Positions 21,187-33,430 of a DNA stretch of 64,000 nt are shown one piece after another (position 1 is the stretch's first letter; every line of letters starts with the position of its first letter). Both the position numbers and the translations under genes were made by a program. The DNA is from Ailurus styani (taxonomy: Eukaryota; Chordata; Mammalia; Carnivora; Ailuridae), in NCBI GenBank assembly GCA_002007465.1, contig LNAC01000780.1:248001-312000 (forward strand), in the 5' to 3' direction. Under the pieces are notes generated by a model. It was given only the letters and a program-made list of their open reading frames with translations, did not search any database and was not told the origin of the DNA.

Positions 21187-22110
21187 TGTTGGGGTTAAGG
21201 TAGAGCATGGAATCAGCCATAATACCTGGCTTGCCAAAATGTAACACAAAGCCTCTGGGGGCGATGGAAGGTTTTGGAGAAGGACATAGACCTTTGGAAG
21301 GAGGCCTGCGGGACCACTCTGCTGTTGGAATACCGCTGGGATCTGCCTTCCCCAAGCTTTCTTTAGCCCAAACAGCCACCCTGTGATCTAAGAGACAAAT
21401 GCATTGTCCCTGAGGCTATGTTTAGTAGACCATGTAGATAAGCATATCTTATCTTTCCTGTAAACAGATCCTCCTAGTTTCATTAAGATTCCTTGTCACA
21501 CATCACATGCTTGAGAAACAGTGATAAGGATTTGTGATTATCCTGAAAGACCAATAAAAGTGGGAACACTGTGGAAAGAGCCAAGATGCCCTTCAACAGA
21601 TGAATGGATGAAGATGTGGTCCATATACACAATGGAATATTACGCAGCCATTGGAAAGGATGAATACCCAACTTTTGTATCAACATGGACGGGTCTGGAG
21701 GAGATTATGCTGAGTGAAATAAGTCAAGCAGAGAAAGTTAATTATCATATGGTTTCACTTACTTGTGGAACATAAGGAATAAAATGGAGGACTCTAGGAG
21801 AAGGAAAGAAAAAGTGAATTGGGGTAAATCGGAGGGGGAGATGAACCATAAGAGACTGGGGGGAGGGGGGAGGGGGGAGACTGGTGGTGGGTATTAAGGA
21901 GGGCAAGTATTGCATGGGGCACTGGGTGTGGTGCATAAACAATGAATCTTGGGTCACTAAAAAAAAAATAAAATAGTTTCAAAAAAATAAAACAAATTTA
22001 AAAAGCGGGAGCAAAGCCTCTGAGTGTTGACCCCCTTGCCTTCTCTTTTTCACAGCAAAGTCTGGAGTAATCTTTCGTCCTTCCGATACAGGGATTGCTG
22101 GCCGTTCCCA
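21187..22110 (+). mobile_element. Probable solo LTR (class I ERV type), split by an L1
   Basis: Starts TGTTGGGG at 21187 next to truncated L1. Before the L1 insertion it holds 'aaagaccaataaaagtggga', a poly(A)-signal block. It resumes at about 21998 with 'gcaaagcctctgagtgttga', then 'tctggagtaatctttcgtcc' and 'gattgctggccgttcccagc'. This is the R/U5 layout of carnivore ERV LTRs. The right end is not sharp (22100-22160). No internal viral genes flank it, so a solo LTR is likely. Confidence 0.5.
21566..21997 (+). mobile_element. Carnivore LINE-1 3' end, short, inside LTR
   Basis: Strongly 5'-truncated L1: the last ORF2 codons (within 21521-21775) plus the 3' UTR ending 'gggcactgggtgtggtgcat' and an A-rich tail. 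Same 3' end type as the copy at 9206-10390. Candidate TSD aaaagtgggaac (21556-21567) and aaaagcgggagc (22001-22012) has two mismatches. Confidence 0.85.
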
Positions 22111-22204
22111 GCAAGGTCATCATGTCGGGGTATTGTCTCACTCAAACTGCCTCATAAGGCAGGTACCAGGTCCTAAGCTCTGAAGGTTAGGCATGGGTTT
22201 GGGT

Positions 22205-22256
22205 TTTTATTTTTGTCTTCTTTTTCTTTTCTTTCTTTTTCCTTTTTCTTTCCTCC
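22205..22256. repeat. T/C-rich low-complexity tract
   Basis: Around 50 bases of nearly pure T and C (tttcttttc-like). No fixed unit. Confidence 0.8.
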
Positions 22257-23715
22257 ACAGTAGTTCACCAGGACCACTATCAAAGTATAAGCCATACTGT
22301 AGACATTCTATAAACATTTATTAATTACATTAATGAAGATTAATGTGAAAATTAAATGAGACAGGAGATGCAAAACACTTAGAAGAGGGTCTAGTTCTCA
22401 CCAAGGCCATCAGTGGATGCTACTCATTATTTTTACTGGAAGATAGAAATCAGTATTAAAGATGAAAAGCTTCATGAACTAAGACTGGAAATTGTATTAA
22501 CACAATTGTTTTCAGGGCTGGTAATATGTTTAAAAAGACAGCAGCATTTCCTTCTTTGAAAGATGATTCGTGTGGCATATCAGTAGAATATAACAAAATC
22601 TGAACTCTCACCCATGTTTAACACTTATACACCCAATTTACTCTGCACAAATATGCTGAGTTCTAAGGAATACCCCATGTTTTCCTGTTACTTATTTCTT
22701 TGTTCAGCGTGAGAAAGGAATTACTTCATTGAAAGTTTCCTGTACTTAGTCTTTTGTGCTTTTGAGAGAAAAGATTTAATTACCAGCGATTTAGAAGTAA
22801 AGTTTAACTGTACTCCTTCTTACCTGTTTTTATTAAATCCCAAGAATTTTCTGGTTTGTTGTGGGTTGAGTGTTTTAGGTTTGCTTTTTGTTTTCCATTT
22901 GCAAGGTAAGCTCTTAAAGTCTAGAATTAATTCCAGAATACACATTTTTCTTCTTAAAAAGTAAAGGATTTCTTAGACAACTTGAGTCGCAAAGACAAAA
23001 GAAAGAACACCAAATTCAGGCAAGGATTTTTCATTGTGTTAAAAATCTCTACGTAATATTTAATGTGCTTTGTCTTCTTACTCAGTTTTATCAGCTCAAA
23101 AATCATGAGGGAAATCAAACCTTATCTTTTAATGGGTAAATGCCAAAGAAAGTCCTTTATCAGTTTGTCCTAAGGCTTTGGATATATTTTCTGGAAATAG
23201 GTAGAAGGCCAATTAAGCTACCACTCATGAAGGAAATTTGGATTTCAGTTTCCACTGAGCCCATGATTTTGTGCTTTCTCCACTGCCAGAGAATTCATTT
23301 TTAACCATAGCCAGTAACCTGAGGTCTTAACTGCAAAATAACCCAAGGGAGTCAATAACAAATCTTTATTTATTTGAAAATAAGCATTATTCATACTATT
23401 CTTATTCATTCACTTTGTTCCTATTCAGGAACAAAATCTCTCTTGGTTTAGAATAGAGTCCAAAGTATCTCCCTGTGATTCCCTGAGGAAGAAACAGATG
23501 TGTCCAAACACTTTTCATGAAATGCCTCCTCTCTTCCAGGAGGGCAACCCAGAATGAAAGACCATCTATAGAAACAATTTACGGTGATTAAAGCATCTGC
23601 CAATCCAGACAGATGTTAATCCTGCCAAGACAGACTCTCCACAGAAACACCATGACAAGGAGTTCCTGGGATGGACTGAGAGAAAACCTCTAGAAGGAGG
23701 CCTTGATGTCATGCA
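22257..23715. other. Unique DNA, nothing recognised
   Basis: About 1.45 kb without identifiable repeats, long frames or RNA genes. One of the longest repeat-poor stretches here, so a fair place to look for conserved non-coding elements. Confidence 0.45.
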
Positions 23716-23719
23716 TCCA

Positions 23720-23790
23720 CCCCCTCCTTTCATCTGCTCATTCATTTGTTCATCCCTTCATTCATTCACTTGTTCATTTATTCGAAAAGA
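23720..23790. repeat. Irregular TTCA-rich tract
   Basis: Repeated ttcattca/gttcattt words over about 70 bases. Could be the end of an old L2, since L2 3' ends carry such words, or a degenerate microsatellite. Confidence 0.5.
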
Positions 23791-23949
23791 ATAAATTGTC
23801 TTTTGTTTAAAGTAAAAGTTGGTTATTTGCCTGTGACACCCTTCTCCTACAACAGGTATTTGAAATCGAAGATGGTCCTCTTAATTTTATTTAAACATAG
23901 ACAGTACATACACATAACATTATTTAATATTTGTGCCAGTTATTAGGTA

Positions 23950-24560
23950 ACTCCTTCAACTCCGCACCCTTTCCTCCATCTTTGCCCAATAAAGCTGGGG
24001 CTGAAAGTACAAACCACATCCTTGCTTTGCCAGCTGGACCTGTTAGGCTCTGCTAGTAGAGGGCAGTAGAGAGAGGCTGCCGGGCTGGAGGTCACAGGGG
24101 AGCTCTGCTCCTTTCCCTTTTGTTTCCTCACTGCCTGCTCTTTCAATGAAGGACATGGCACCTTGATTCTTTACCCTGGTAGCAACAGTGGCAGCAGCTC
24201 AAATCAGTTTGCAATTTTTTCATCACCTGGAACACCAGCCTCATTGCTCCTGCAACCTTAGCGCCACCAGCACCTGCCAGCCAATGCTCCCTCCTCAGAG
24301 ACATGAGTTTCAGCTCTTGTAGGGCTTCTCTGCTGAGTCACTTTTAAAAACTCAGACTTCTTACTTTGTTCCCCAAACCCTAGGAGTGAGAGTCGTTTTC
24401 TGAAATTGCTATTACAAATTGATACTACAAGTGATACTTGAAAGTTGGTTTTTCACCCTTTCACTTTCCTAATAAATACCATTGTATTTAGTTAACTGTT
24501 TTTGATATTATCTCTATTCAAACAGTGGTATGGTCTCTGTCTCCTGATTGTGCCCAGAAT
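23950..24560 (+). mobile_element. Old interspersed repeat, class uncertain
   Basis: Contains 'ctgctagtagagggcagtag', then 'tttcagctcttgtagggctt' and 'acttctta ctttgttccc' in an order I recall from a common mammalian repeat. I cannot name the family with certainty. Confidence 0.35.
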
Positions 24561-24619
24561 ATTAGATATTAGATGTTTAAAACACAATATTAGATATTTA
24601 AAAGAATGAATTAGATTCT

Positions 24620-25535
24620 TTTTTCTTTCCTTTCAGGTATAAGTGACATAAACCATTATATTTCGAATATTCAAGATAATGATTCAATCTTTGTACATAT
24701 TGCAAAATGATCAACACACTAAGTCTATGTAACATCCATCACCACACATAGTTACAGATTTTTTTTCTTGCTCTGAAAACTTTTAAGATCTACTTTCTTG
24801 GCAACTTTCAAATATGCAATACGGTATTATTAGCTATAGTCATGGTGTTGGACATTACACCCCCAGGACTTAAACTTACTTTGAAAATAGAAGTTTCTAC
24901 TTTTTGACCCCTTTCAACCATTTTTCCTACCTCTTAGCCCCCACCTCTGGAAGCCACCATACGGAGAACCACTGTTCTCTATAACTATGAGCTTGGGTTT
25001 TTTGTTTTGGTTTGTTTTTTTGTTTTAGATTTTACATGTAAGTGAAATCATATGTTATTTTTTTTCTCTTTCTGACTTATTTCACTCAGCATAATGCACT
25101 CAAAGTCCATCTCACAAACAAGAGAAAGTCCTACTTTTTTAAGGCTGAATGATCTTCCATTATGTGTGTGTGTCTATAAACCCCATTTTCATCAATGGAC
25201 ACTTGGTTACGTCCATGTTTTGGCCATTGTAAATAATGCTACAGTGAGCATGGGGTGCACATACCTATTTAAGTTAGTGATTTCGTTTCCTTTGGATAAA
25301 TACCCAGAAGTGAAATTTCCAGATCATATGGTAAATCTATTTTTCATTTTTTGAGGAAACTCCATTTCATTTTCCAAAGTGGGTGCACCAATTTATACTC
25401 CAAACACCTGTACACAAGGACTCCTTTTTCTTCTACATCCTTACCAGCACTTGTTATTACTTGTCTTTTTGATAATAGCCATATTAACGGATATGAGGTG
25501 GTACCACATTGTGGTTTTGATTTGCATTGAATTAA
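24620..25535 (-). mobile_element. L1 (L1MA/MB type), 3' UTR and ORF2 end, antisense
   Basis: Clear antisense L1: UTR with 'aggtataagtgacata' and 'aacatccatcaccacacata', then the ORF2 end as 'tttcactcagcataatgcac' (25080), 'ggccattgtaaataatgcta' (25225), 'ggataaatacccagaagtga' (25290) and 'tggttttgatttgcattgaa' (25510). Many stops. Confidence 0.85.
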
Positions 25536-27226
25536 GTTCTTATTTAAGAAAAATATATCTGAGCTATAAGACGTTAGCTATTCAAATACCAAAATAATAT
25601 AAAGCCAAAAAGGTGGCTTCAAAGAGATGACATCAAGAGATGAAAGAAGTTGGAAATATTAACATTGTGTGAGGGCCACGAACTCATGTTGAATATTTCT
25701 GAATTCACATTGAGTTGTGACTCCAGATTTCTATGACAGCACTGAGTTGACCCACGTGACATTTCAGAACCTGAGATGGGTGGGGGGGAATTACTATAGG
25801 AATAACTTAGAGCACAAAGCGGAAACAAGAAGGAGGAATATATATGCTAAGTTTTAAATATAATATCCCATCATTTTATCTGTTATAAAAGCAATTTCTA
25901 TACACAGCAGAAAAACTGGGAAAAACACAAAGAACAAATCTGAAACTTCCACAAGCCTACTACTCAGCAATTGAAGTAAACTTTTCAACTTTAGACCAGG
26001 ATAATATACTTACTGTTTTGTAACTTTATTCTTTTCGTTAATAAGATATGATCATTTTACTATAAGCATAAGTAAGTAAGTAATTTTAATGTGTTGATAT
26101 TTTAAGCATTATTAATATTCTTTCTCTCTTACCTTATCCATCTTCCTGCAGGGAGCTGAACATATGTTTCAGAAGAAATGAAAAGAGAAAGAACAAAGCA
26201 ATAAACAGCTTCTGATAAGAAAACTAGGATTTTGCCATAAGAAAATTAGCCTGAGAGGCAAGCGCTGTTGAGATAGGATTTTCCAACTTCCTTTATCTTG
26301 CCCATTTAAAAATTGCAAAAACCATGCCTGAAGGATATACATGTATAGAGCCCTCCCAGTGTTCGGCAGAGATGTGCCTTCTACTTATAACGATAAATTC
26401 AAAATGCTTTCTTCTTAATGACAAGAGGCTATGACATAAGGGATGATGGGAAAGGAGAAAAACAAGACAGAAGAGGGGGCTTAAACAAGCAGACAGGTGC
26501 TGGTTTGATCTCAGGCTTGGCCATGGCCTGGCACCAGGGCAGTCTGGCTTTTCCTGGGCCATCCTAACTTCCATGCGATACAGATGTGACTCCCAAATGT
26601 TGCAAACCCTGCTATGGAGCCTGTTGAACGGTGTGCCAGCAAAGGAGTACGGGGGCTCTCCAGCAGGGACCACAAAGCAGTTTCTCCGAACTAAAACAGA
26701 AACACGGCCAGACCTTGAAAGTATCAATCTGCCAAGAAGAGACGAGGTTGGGGTGTGAGGGAGAAGGAGGCATAGTCAGCCAGAGAGAACTTCCAGGCCC
26801 AACACAGCTGAGAAAAATAAGAATATGAGTTAGAACGGCCAAAATGTTTTGTTCCGAAGCCCAGCAGAGCCATCGAATTCAAGTGGAAGGAACACTGTCC
26901 CCAAGACCAGCAGAGCAAGCGGAAATCAAAAGTCACTATGAGGATTGAAGGGCTCTTCTCCCTCCGATGCCATGAGCTCTCCTAAATCATCCATTCTGAT
27001 GTCCTTTCAAACATGTAACAACCTAGAGCTGGAAGCAGGGAGAGAGGAAGAAATTGAGAAACTGAGTGTTTTTATGAAAGGGACTGAATGTTACCCAAAG
27101 TGACCAGTGACCATTTAAGTTACTAGCCTGGACTAGGCTGAAGGCTCTACTAAACACAGGTCATCATTCTTCCCAGTAACCTGTGGGTGGACACTTGAGA
27201 GAGAAGGCTGTCAAAATTATAGATAA
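25536..27226. other. Unique DNA; holds a 144-codon open frame on the minus strand
   Basis: Repeat-poor. A minus-strand open frame at 26293-26727 (144 codons) has no domain, signal peptide or family I recognise. Several overlapping frames in the same G+C-richer patch suggest it is open by chance. At 26122-26153 a long pyrimidine tract ends in 'cttcctgcag', a good-looking splice acceptor, but no matching exon is evident. Confidence 0.4.
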
Positions 27227-27242
27227 AAAACTAAGAAAAGTA

Positions 27243-27435
27243 GGGGCATCTGGGTGGGTTAGTCAGTTAAATGTCAGACTCCTGATTTTGGCTCAGGTCA
27301 TGACCTCAGGGTTGTGAGATCAAGCCCCGTGTCTCAGCTCTCAGTCTGCTTGAGAGTCTGTCTCCCTCTCCCTCTGCTCCTTCCCTTGCTCGCACTCATG
27401 TGCTCTCTCTCTCTAAAATAAATAAATATTTTCAA
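27243..27435 (+). mobile_element. Carnivore SINE, old form
   Basis: The head is diverged (ggggcatctgggtgggttag) and the middle has 'cctcagggttgtgagatcaa', like the form shared with felids. The TSD aaaactaagaaaagta (27227-27242) and aaaattaagaaaagta (27436-27451) has one mismatch. Confidence 0.9.
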
Positions 27436-27552
27436 AAAATTAAGAAAAGTACATTTTCTGTACACATCAGAGTCATAGTTTCATTTGAGTTTTGCAATTC
27501 CATACACGATTATTTATAATATAATTTTAAGAGATGTAGGATATCTCACAAA

Positions 27553-28055
27553 GTGTATTAGTTCCCTGTTAGGGCCATAACAAATCACCACAAACTTAGT
27601 AGATTAAACAATACCCACTGGTTACCTCACAGTTCCTGTGGGTCTTACAAGGCTGAAATCAAGGTATTAGCAGGAGCTGCCTCTAAGCTGGGGCTCGGGT
27701 TCCTTTGCCTAGGGCACTGGTGGATGGCTGAATTCAGGTCCTGGCAATTGTAGGATCGATGTCCCCATTTCCTTGACAAAGGGTCTCTTTTATCTTCATG
27801 CCCACAACAGTAGGTTAAATATTTCTTATACTTCAAACTTCTCTGACTCCCCCTCTACCGCCTCTCTCTGCCTTCCTTTTCTGCTTCCAGGGACTCATGT
27901 AATGATGCCAGGGGCACCAAATACCCAGGATAATCTTCCCTATCTTAAGATAAACTGATTAGCAACCTTTATCACACTGGAAAAGTCCTTTTGCCATGTA
28001 ACATCATAACCTCCAGAGTATCATCAAAGGGGCAGAGACGGTGGGGACCAAAATG
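27553..28055 (-). mobile_element. MLT1-like (MaLR-type) relic, copy 3, antisense
   Basis: Starts with 'tgtattagttccctgttagg' and 'ccataacaaatcaccacaaa', the reverse of the element's 3' end. It continues with 'ggataatcttccctatctta' and 'aaaagtccttttgccatgta' near its 5' end. Same family as the copies at 2229, 4436 and 47112. Confidence 0.65.
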
Positions 28056-28984
28056 CTCCTTATTGTATTTGATGCATCTGGAATGATTTGTTTTGCTCAT
28101 CTTCTGCCACTAAGCACAGGGTCTTGCCCAGGAACTTTGCAGAGAAACAGTGGTGGATTCCGTCCACAAGAAGCATAACACACGCTACGTATCCACAAGC
28201 ATTCAGCTCATGGGGACCATCCATGCCCTTCAAAGAACCGGGAGGCTGTCGGAGCCCTTGTGGGACTTCAGACAGACTAAGTAAGATCCTGTGCTGTCCA
28301 GCTCCATGACAATACTCCATTGATGTCTTATAGGCTCCAGCCCTCCGGGGAGAACACATCCTGATTATGACTGCTACCTTTCTTGCCTGTGGCATAAATC
28401 CAGAAGCATCTTTTTCAGTAGTCTCTTGCATCTGACTGTGTACAATAAAGTTGGAGCTTGGTCGAGATGCCATGGTTACAACACTTACATTAGAGGAAGC
28501 TGAAGCCCGCGAACCCAAAGCACTGTGGTCTAATGGGCCCACTCACACCTTAGCTTCAGGCTGGGAACATTCCGTCACCCTGGCCGTGTGCAGGGAACAG
28601 GGAGGGTAGCCTGGCACAAGGAACTCACAAAGTGTGAAAAAGGCATTTGGGAAGATTCTTCCCAGTGCCCAGTTTATTTTAATTTCAGTAAAGTAGGTAA
28701 AATCCCTCATGATTTTTTTTGCTAAAATCTTTCAAGTTAGTCCTAAAGAAACAATGCAAGCTTAGCGGGGGGAAAGCGTATATAACCAACCACATATGTT
28801 AAGGAAATAGTGAGGTGGTCAAAAGAACTCAGTGTACAGTCCTATGTTAATGAACTTTAAATGAACTTTCTCAATTAAGTAGATAATTATACAGAAAATT
28901 TCAAATTATAAGTTATACTCAGGATAAAGCAGAAATGTGTATTTATCAAGTTTAGGGCACATAGACAGCATGTCAAATCACTGG
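28056..28984. other. Unique DNA; holds a 160-codon open frame on the minus strand
   Basis: The longest gap-free open frame in the window lies here (28060-28542, minus). I do not recognise the product. It has several methionines and cysteines, no clear domain and no obvious start context. The frame abuts an MLT1-like relic. A processed pseudogene or a chance frame are both possible. Confidence 0.35.
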
Positions 28985-29130
28985 TGAAATTATGAAATTC
29001 AATAAATGGACTGGGATCATAATTTAATTATTTGGAAATATTTATAATCCAGCTTCACCTTACGACATGTACTAACATTTAGTCTAGATAAGTTGGAAAA
29101 AAAATACAAACATAACACCACTAAGTGCCA
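28985..29130 (+). mobile_element. Old L1 ORF2 fragment, weak
   Basis: 'ttcaataaatggactgggat' followed by 'aattatttggaaatattta' resembles the old L1 ORF2 segment near 'aataaatggtgctggga'. Short and diverged. Confidence 0.4.
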
Positions 29131-29287
29131 GAGGAGAACAAACATGACATTTAAAATAATTTCGTGGTACCTCCCCCCTTTCAAATCAAGTGAAAAGCAA
29201 CAAAGCTACTTACAATTCTCTTTCAGTCTGATGGTGAAGATAAAACTAAGTCATTTTTGTTTTTCATTTTATTTAATTTTCAAAGAA

Positions 29288-29500
29288 AATGCAGCACCGT
29301 GGTTACAGCCCTGGATTTAGATCCCTGCTCCATTTTTTTTGAGCTATGTGTCTTTGGGCAAATTCCATAACTTTCTTTAACGGTCACATGGAGACAATAA
29401 TAGCATTTACCCTTTAAGACTGTCTTCAGAATTAAGCAAGTAAATACACACCGAAAACAAAGAACAGGGTCAGGCGTGCGGTAAACACCCACTAAATGCC
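29288..29500 (-). mobile_element. MIR, antisense
   Basis: Reverse-complement MIR: 'gtggttacagccctggattt', 'gggcaaattccataactttc' and 'gacaataatagcatttaccc', in order. Good length for a MIR. Confidence 0.75.
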
Positions 29501-30435
29501 TTTTTTATTCCTCTTCATTTCCCATCTCTCTGATTCTGTGATTCCAATGACAAACAAATGACAAAATTCACCTATGTCCTCCATGATTTATTTACAATCT
29601 TTTCTCCCATTATTTACCCCATTCTTTTCCTCTGAATCTGAGAGAATTAATTTTGTCATCACACTTTATGATCTGCTTTTCTTTAGAAGCTAGTCTGCCT
29701 TTCTCTGTCCCCTTTAATCAATTTAAAATTTTCAGGAACCATGTCTCTTATTTCCAAAGCAAACTGGGTGGGTGTCAGATTATTTCACTTTTCATTCACT
29801 GCAATCTTTTCTCTCACTCTTGAATCAGGCTCTCTCACATTCTCTTTGACTTGCAGTCTCCACTTTTAGAGACCCCCTTGCTTCCTCGAATTTAGCCAAC
29901 TTTTTTTTTTTTAGCTAACTTTTTCAAACATTGAAATGTTTTTCCTCTCTGGTCATATCTGCCCTCCCCCCCCCCCACTGCCCCGTTTGCTCATCTTTAC
30001 AGAGGGGAAGATGGGGAGGACCAGTGATTATCTGAGATGATCAATAAGATGATTGCTCTTTCAGAGATTCAGAGATAATTTCTTTCAGAGATTGAGCCTT
30101 GCCACAACTTTCAAACTTTATGAAAGAATGACAAATCACTTTAGATTTTTACTATCCCTTATTGGAGTTCTAAGTCACTGTGTGGAATGGGGAAGAAACA
30201 GATATTTCAAAAGTTTGCCAAAGCATTATTTTTTTCTGAGCTTACTAGGAAAGCATGAAGTTAGTTGGAGCGGTGTTCCTCTAACTGGCAGCCTCTAGTT
30301 TGGGAGGTAGCTGTGGAGTCCCTCTTGTACATAGCATGGTCATCCTCAGCTCTCACTGAAAGTGTAATTTATTTCTTCCAAAAATCTGTCTCATGGCCCA
30401 CCTTGTTCTCTGAGGCTGCCTCTGTCACTGACTAA
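29501..30435. other. Unique pyrimidine-rich DNA with a C11 run
   Basis: No repeat family recognised. A poly(C) run of 11 lies at 29966-29976 and a poly(T) run near 29901. An 81-codon frame at 30053 has no domain. Confidence 0.4.
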
Positions 30436-30439
30436 GCTT

Positions 30440-30605
30440 CGTCTTTCTCTCAAGCACCCATCACTATCTGACACATTATATATTTACAGGGCCATTTATT
30501 TATTGCCTGTCCCCCTACCACCCCTATCCTTTCACATAGACATCTTAGAATTTTTTGACACATAGTAAGTGCCCCAAAATACTTGATAAATGAATAAATA
30601 TTTCT
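30440..30605 (+). mobile_element. L2 3' end
   Basis: 'catttatttattgcctgtcc' followed by 'acacatagtaagtgcc' and 'aaatgaataaat' matches the L2 3' terminus. Confidence 0.65.
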
Positions 30606-32036
30606 CAAGTGGTCTTCTTCTGCACATAAAATTAACTTTAGTCCATTACTTCTTGTTGGTTTTTTTCCCCAGTATGTTTTCCTGGTATATCTGCTGGAAA
30701 GAAATCCTGTAAAATTCTTGGCATGGTTTCCAATGCTGACATCTTATATAATTTCAATGAGAATTGACACAAACTGGATGATGAAGATAGTTCTGAGATT
30801 GTGGTACTCAACAAAAAGTCCTCCTTATAGTTAGTTTGCTCTTCTTAAACTTCAACAGCCCTTAATTGTATTTGCTGTTTAACATGGTAGAAAGTATATA
30901 TGATAAAATGGCTTGTAATGTAAAGAATTCCAAACGTTCCTTAACCCTGATTCAAGAGGAATTACTTTTGTCACTTCTGTGCTTCTTTCTTCCAGTGCTT
31001 CCTTTTATGACTCCTAATGTTATATGTTCAGTTCCCCAGGAAAGAGACTGTGAGATGGAGATTTGCATGAGGAAGTTCACTGGCAAATGTTCTTAGGATC
31101 AACTTTTGTAAAGCATTGAAGGAAGCAGGACTGAGCAGGATGGTAAGTTAAAATGTGATTCGGCTGCAGAGGCCTTAGCTGATTCCACAGGACATTCTGG
31201 AGCTGGGATGGTCCTTCAGAGTTGTCTCAATTCAAGACAAGGAAGGTTTGCCCTTCTAGATTCTAACTGACCAGTCATTAGATTTGGTCTGTGCCTGAAA
31301 GAGGGTGAAACGGGGGTAAGACAATTCCCAGACCAAGAAAATTACCAGAGAATGACACAGCTGCAGTCTGCCTTCAACAGTCCCAGGACTGGGGGAGGGG
31401 GTGTTTCCATCCTGAAGGGGGCCTCTGGGCAGCAAACCCTAGCATCCACCATGTTGGGTTAGACCATGCCACAAATTTTTGCCTCATATTTATACCATGG
31501 CAATTTCAAAATCTCAAAGATAGGAGCAAAACACATCAGAGTTAATGGAAAATTTGTCTACAATAAAGATACCATAGTCATAGCCCATACCACAAGCCAA
31601 ACAACATACCTTTAAGAATACGGCAGGAAGACTGTCAATTTCACAAGGATTCTGTCAGAAGATGATCTGAGCACAAACAGTTGCCTCCCCCATTACAAGA
31701 CCCTAATAACATAACAGTAAAAGAATTCAGAGTGGAATTAACCGGTCAAGGGAAAGGACAAAGGAGAGTATCATTGGTACATGGAAGTTAAGATCAATTT
31801 CTGGATCAAAAAGGGATGAAAATGTATTCGTATTTGAAAAAAAAAAAGAGGAAATCATAATTCAGATATATAGACTAGAGAATAGAGGAGATAATTCAAA
31901 GTCTGAGTTTGATACTCTCTTGCCAGGCCCTGAACCATGGCCACCACAGATAGACAGAATGAGAAGCAATATAGGATGTATGCCTCAAACAAAACAAATG
32001 AAATTTAACACAAAAAAAAGAAAGAAAAAAAAAGTG
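30606..32036. other. Mostly unique DNA, possible old repeat at 31020-31480
   Basis: 'gttccccaggaaagagactg' (31030) and 'ggaagcaggactgagcagga' (31122) resemble a common mammalian repeat whose name I cannot give. The rest shows nothing. Confidence 0.35.
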
Positions 32037-32230
32037 GGGGGCACCTGGGTAGCTCAGTGGGTTAAGCCTCTGCCTTTGGCTCAGGTCATGATCTCAGGGT
32101 CCTGGGATAGAGCCCTGCATTGGGCTCTCTGCTCAGCGGGGAGCCTGCTTCCTCCTCTCCCTCTGCCTGCCTCTCTGCCTACTTGTGATCTCTTTGTGTC
32201 AAATAAATAAATAAAATCTTAAAATAAAAA
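32037..32230 (+). mobile_element. Carnivore SINE, full length
   Basis: Sense copy: ggcacctgggtagctcagtg head, gatagagccctgcat in place of the usual B-box region, and an (aaat)n tail. No clean TSD because both flanks are A-rich. Confidence 0.9.
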
Positions 32231-32499
32231 GGCCTTTTTCTTGAGCAATTAAAATATTTACAGGGAACTAAGCTGGCTGTTGGTGAGAATAAACCCCCTT
32301 CTCCTGGTATTTGAGCAGGCCTCCAGTTTCTGGCTCACTCCCACTAAAGCAAATCCTAACCAACAATCATCAAATAAATGAGAAAGACTGCATCAGAAAA
32401 AACAAGTAAAGAAAAAGAGAGAGGGAAAAAAAATTAATCTGAGAAAGGGGGGATCAATTTTCAGGGGAAAAATAATGAACCTAAAACCAGAAGACAAGG

Positions 32500-33430
32500 G
32501 CTTACTTTTTAGTGTCTCCAGATACTCCAAGAAGATGTAGTATCATTAAAATAAGAACAAATGCTATAAATAAAGGAGAACTTGAAGAACTGGAGTTTGG
32601 GGAAATTAATGCTTCTGAAATCTGACTTTTAAAAATCAATAGAAGTGTTGAAGACAAAACTGTGAAAAACTTCAATAGCATGGAACAAAAGGCAGGACTA
32701 GAAAATGTGAGGTAAAGATGGGGGCAATAAAGGTGAAATCCTAAAGATGATCATAAGCTAATAAAGGAATTCTAGAGAGTGAGGGGAGAGATAATATGGA
32801 GGAAGGGGGGAATTATTAAGGGGATAAATCATAGAAAACTACCCAAAGCTGCAAAAATACATGAATATTCAGAAAGAAAGAGAGGGAAGTTAAAGAAATA
32901 CAGACATAGACACATCAATACACAGGCCACCATGAGTCCAGGAGTCTGTTGTTGGTGACACAAAAGGGGATACAAGATGGAAGTGCAAAATTCCCTGCAA
33001 GGTCCTAAGTTAAAAAGGTATTGAGGGCGCCTGGGTGGCTCAGTGGGTTAAAGCCTCTGCCTTTGGCTCAGGTCATGATCTCAGGGTCCTGGGATCGAGG
33101 CCCACATCGGGCTCTCTGCTCAGTGGGGAGCCTGCTTCCTCCTCTCTCTCTCTGCCTACTTGTAATCTCTCTGTCAAATAAACAAATAAATAAATCTTAA
33201 AAAAAAAAAGGTATTGAACCTAGAATTCCACAAACAATATATCAAAATATGATGATGAAAAGGAGACATTTTTAACCTCAAAAGACCAGAAAATTTACCC
33301 TGCTTGTATACATACATGGAGTTCTTTGAGGAGGTACTAAAGAAAATTAAGCTGAAAAGTAAGTTGAAAAAATTGTGGAATACAAAATTCAGCCTTGGAA
33401 GGATAGTTCTGCCATGGACCTGGTAAAGAA
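32500..33430 (+). mobile_element. Old L1-lineage 5' region (HAL1/L1M type), split by SINE
   Basis: Purine-rich sequence with 'cctagaattccacaaacaat', 'ggagacatttttaacctcaa' and 'ttgaggaggtactaaagaaa', in the order of the ORF1-side region of old L1 or HAL1. No intact frame. Confidence 0.45.
33025..33204 (+). mobile_element. Carnivore SINE, full length
   Basis: Sense copy with intact gggcgcctgggtggctcagt head and gatcgaggc B box. A short internal deletion in the pyrimidine part makes it slightly short. The TSD aaaaaggtattga (33012-33024 and 33205-33217) is exact. Confidence 0.95.

Noticed and set aside
24556..24605. Tandem array of 'atattagat' words
   Set aside because: Only two or three imperfect repeats. 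Too short to be a real array.
26293..26727. 144-codon minus-strand frame as a gene
   Set aside because: No domain or homologue recognised, several competing overlapping frames, and no exon context. Most likely chance.
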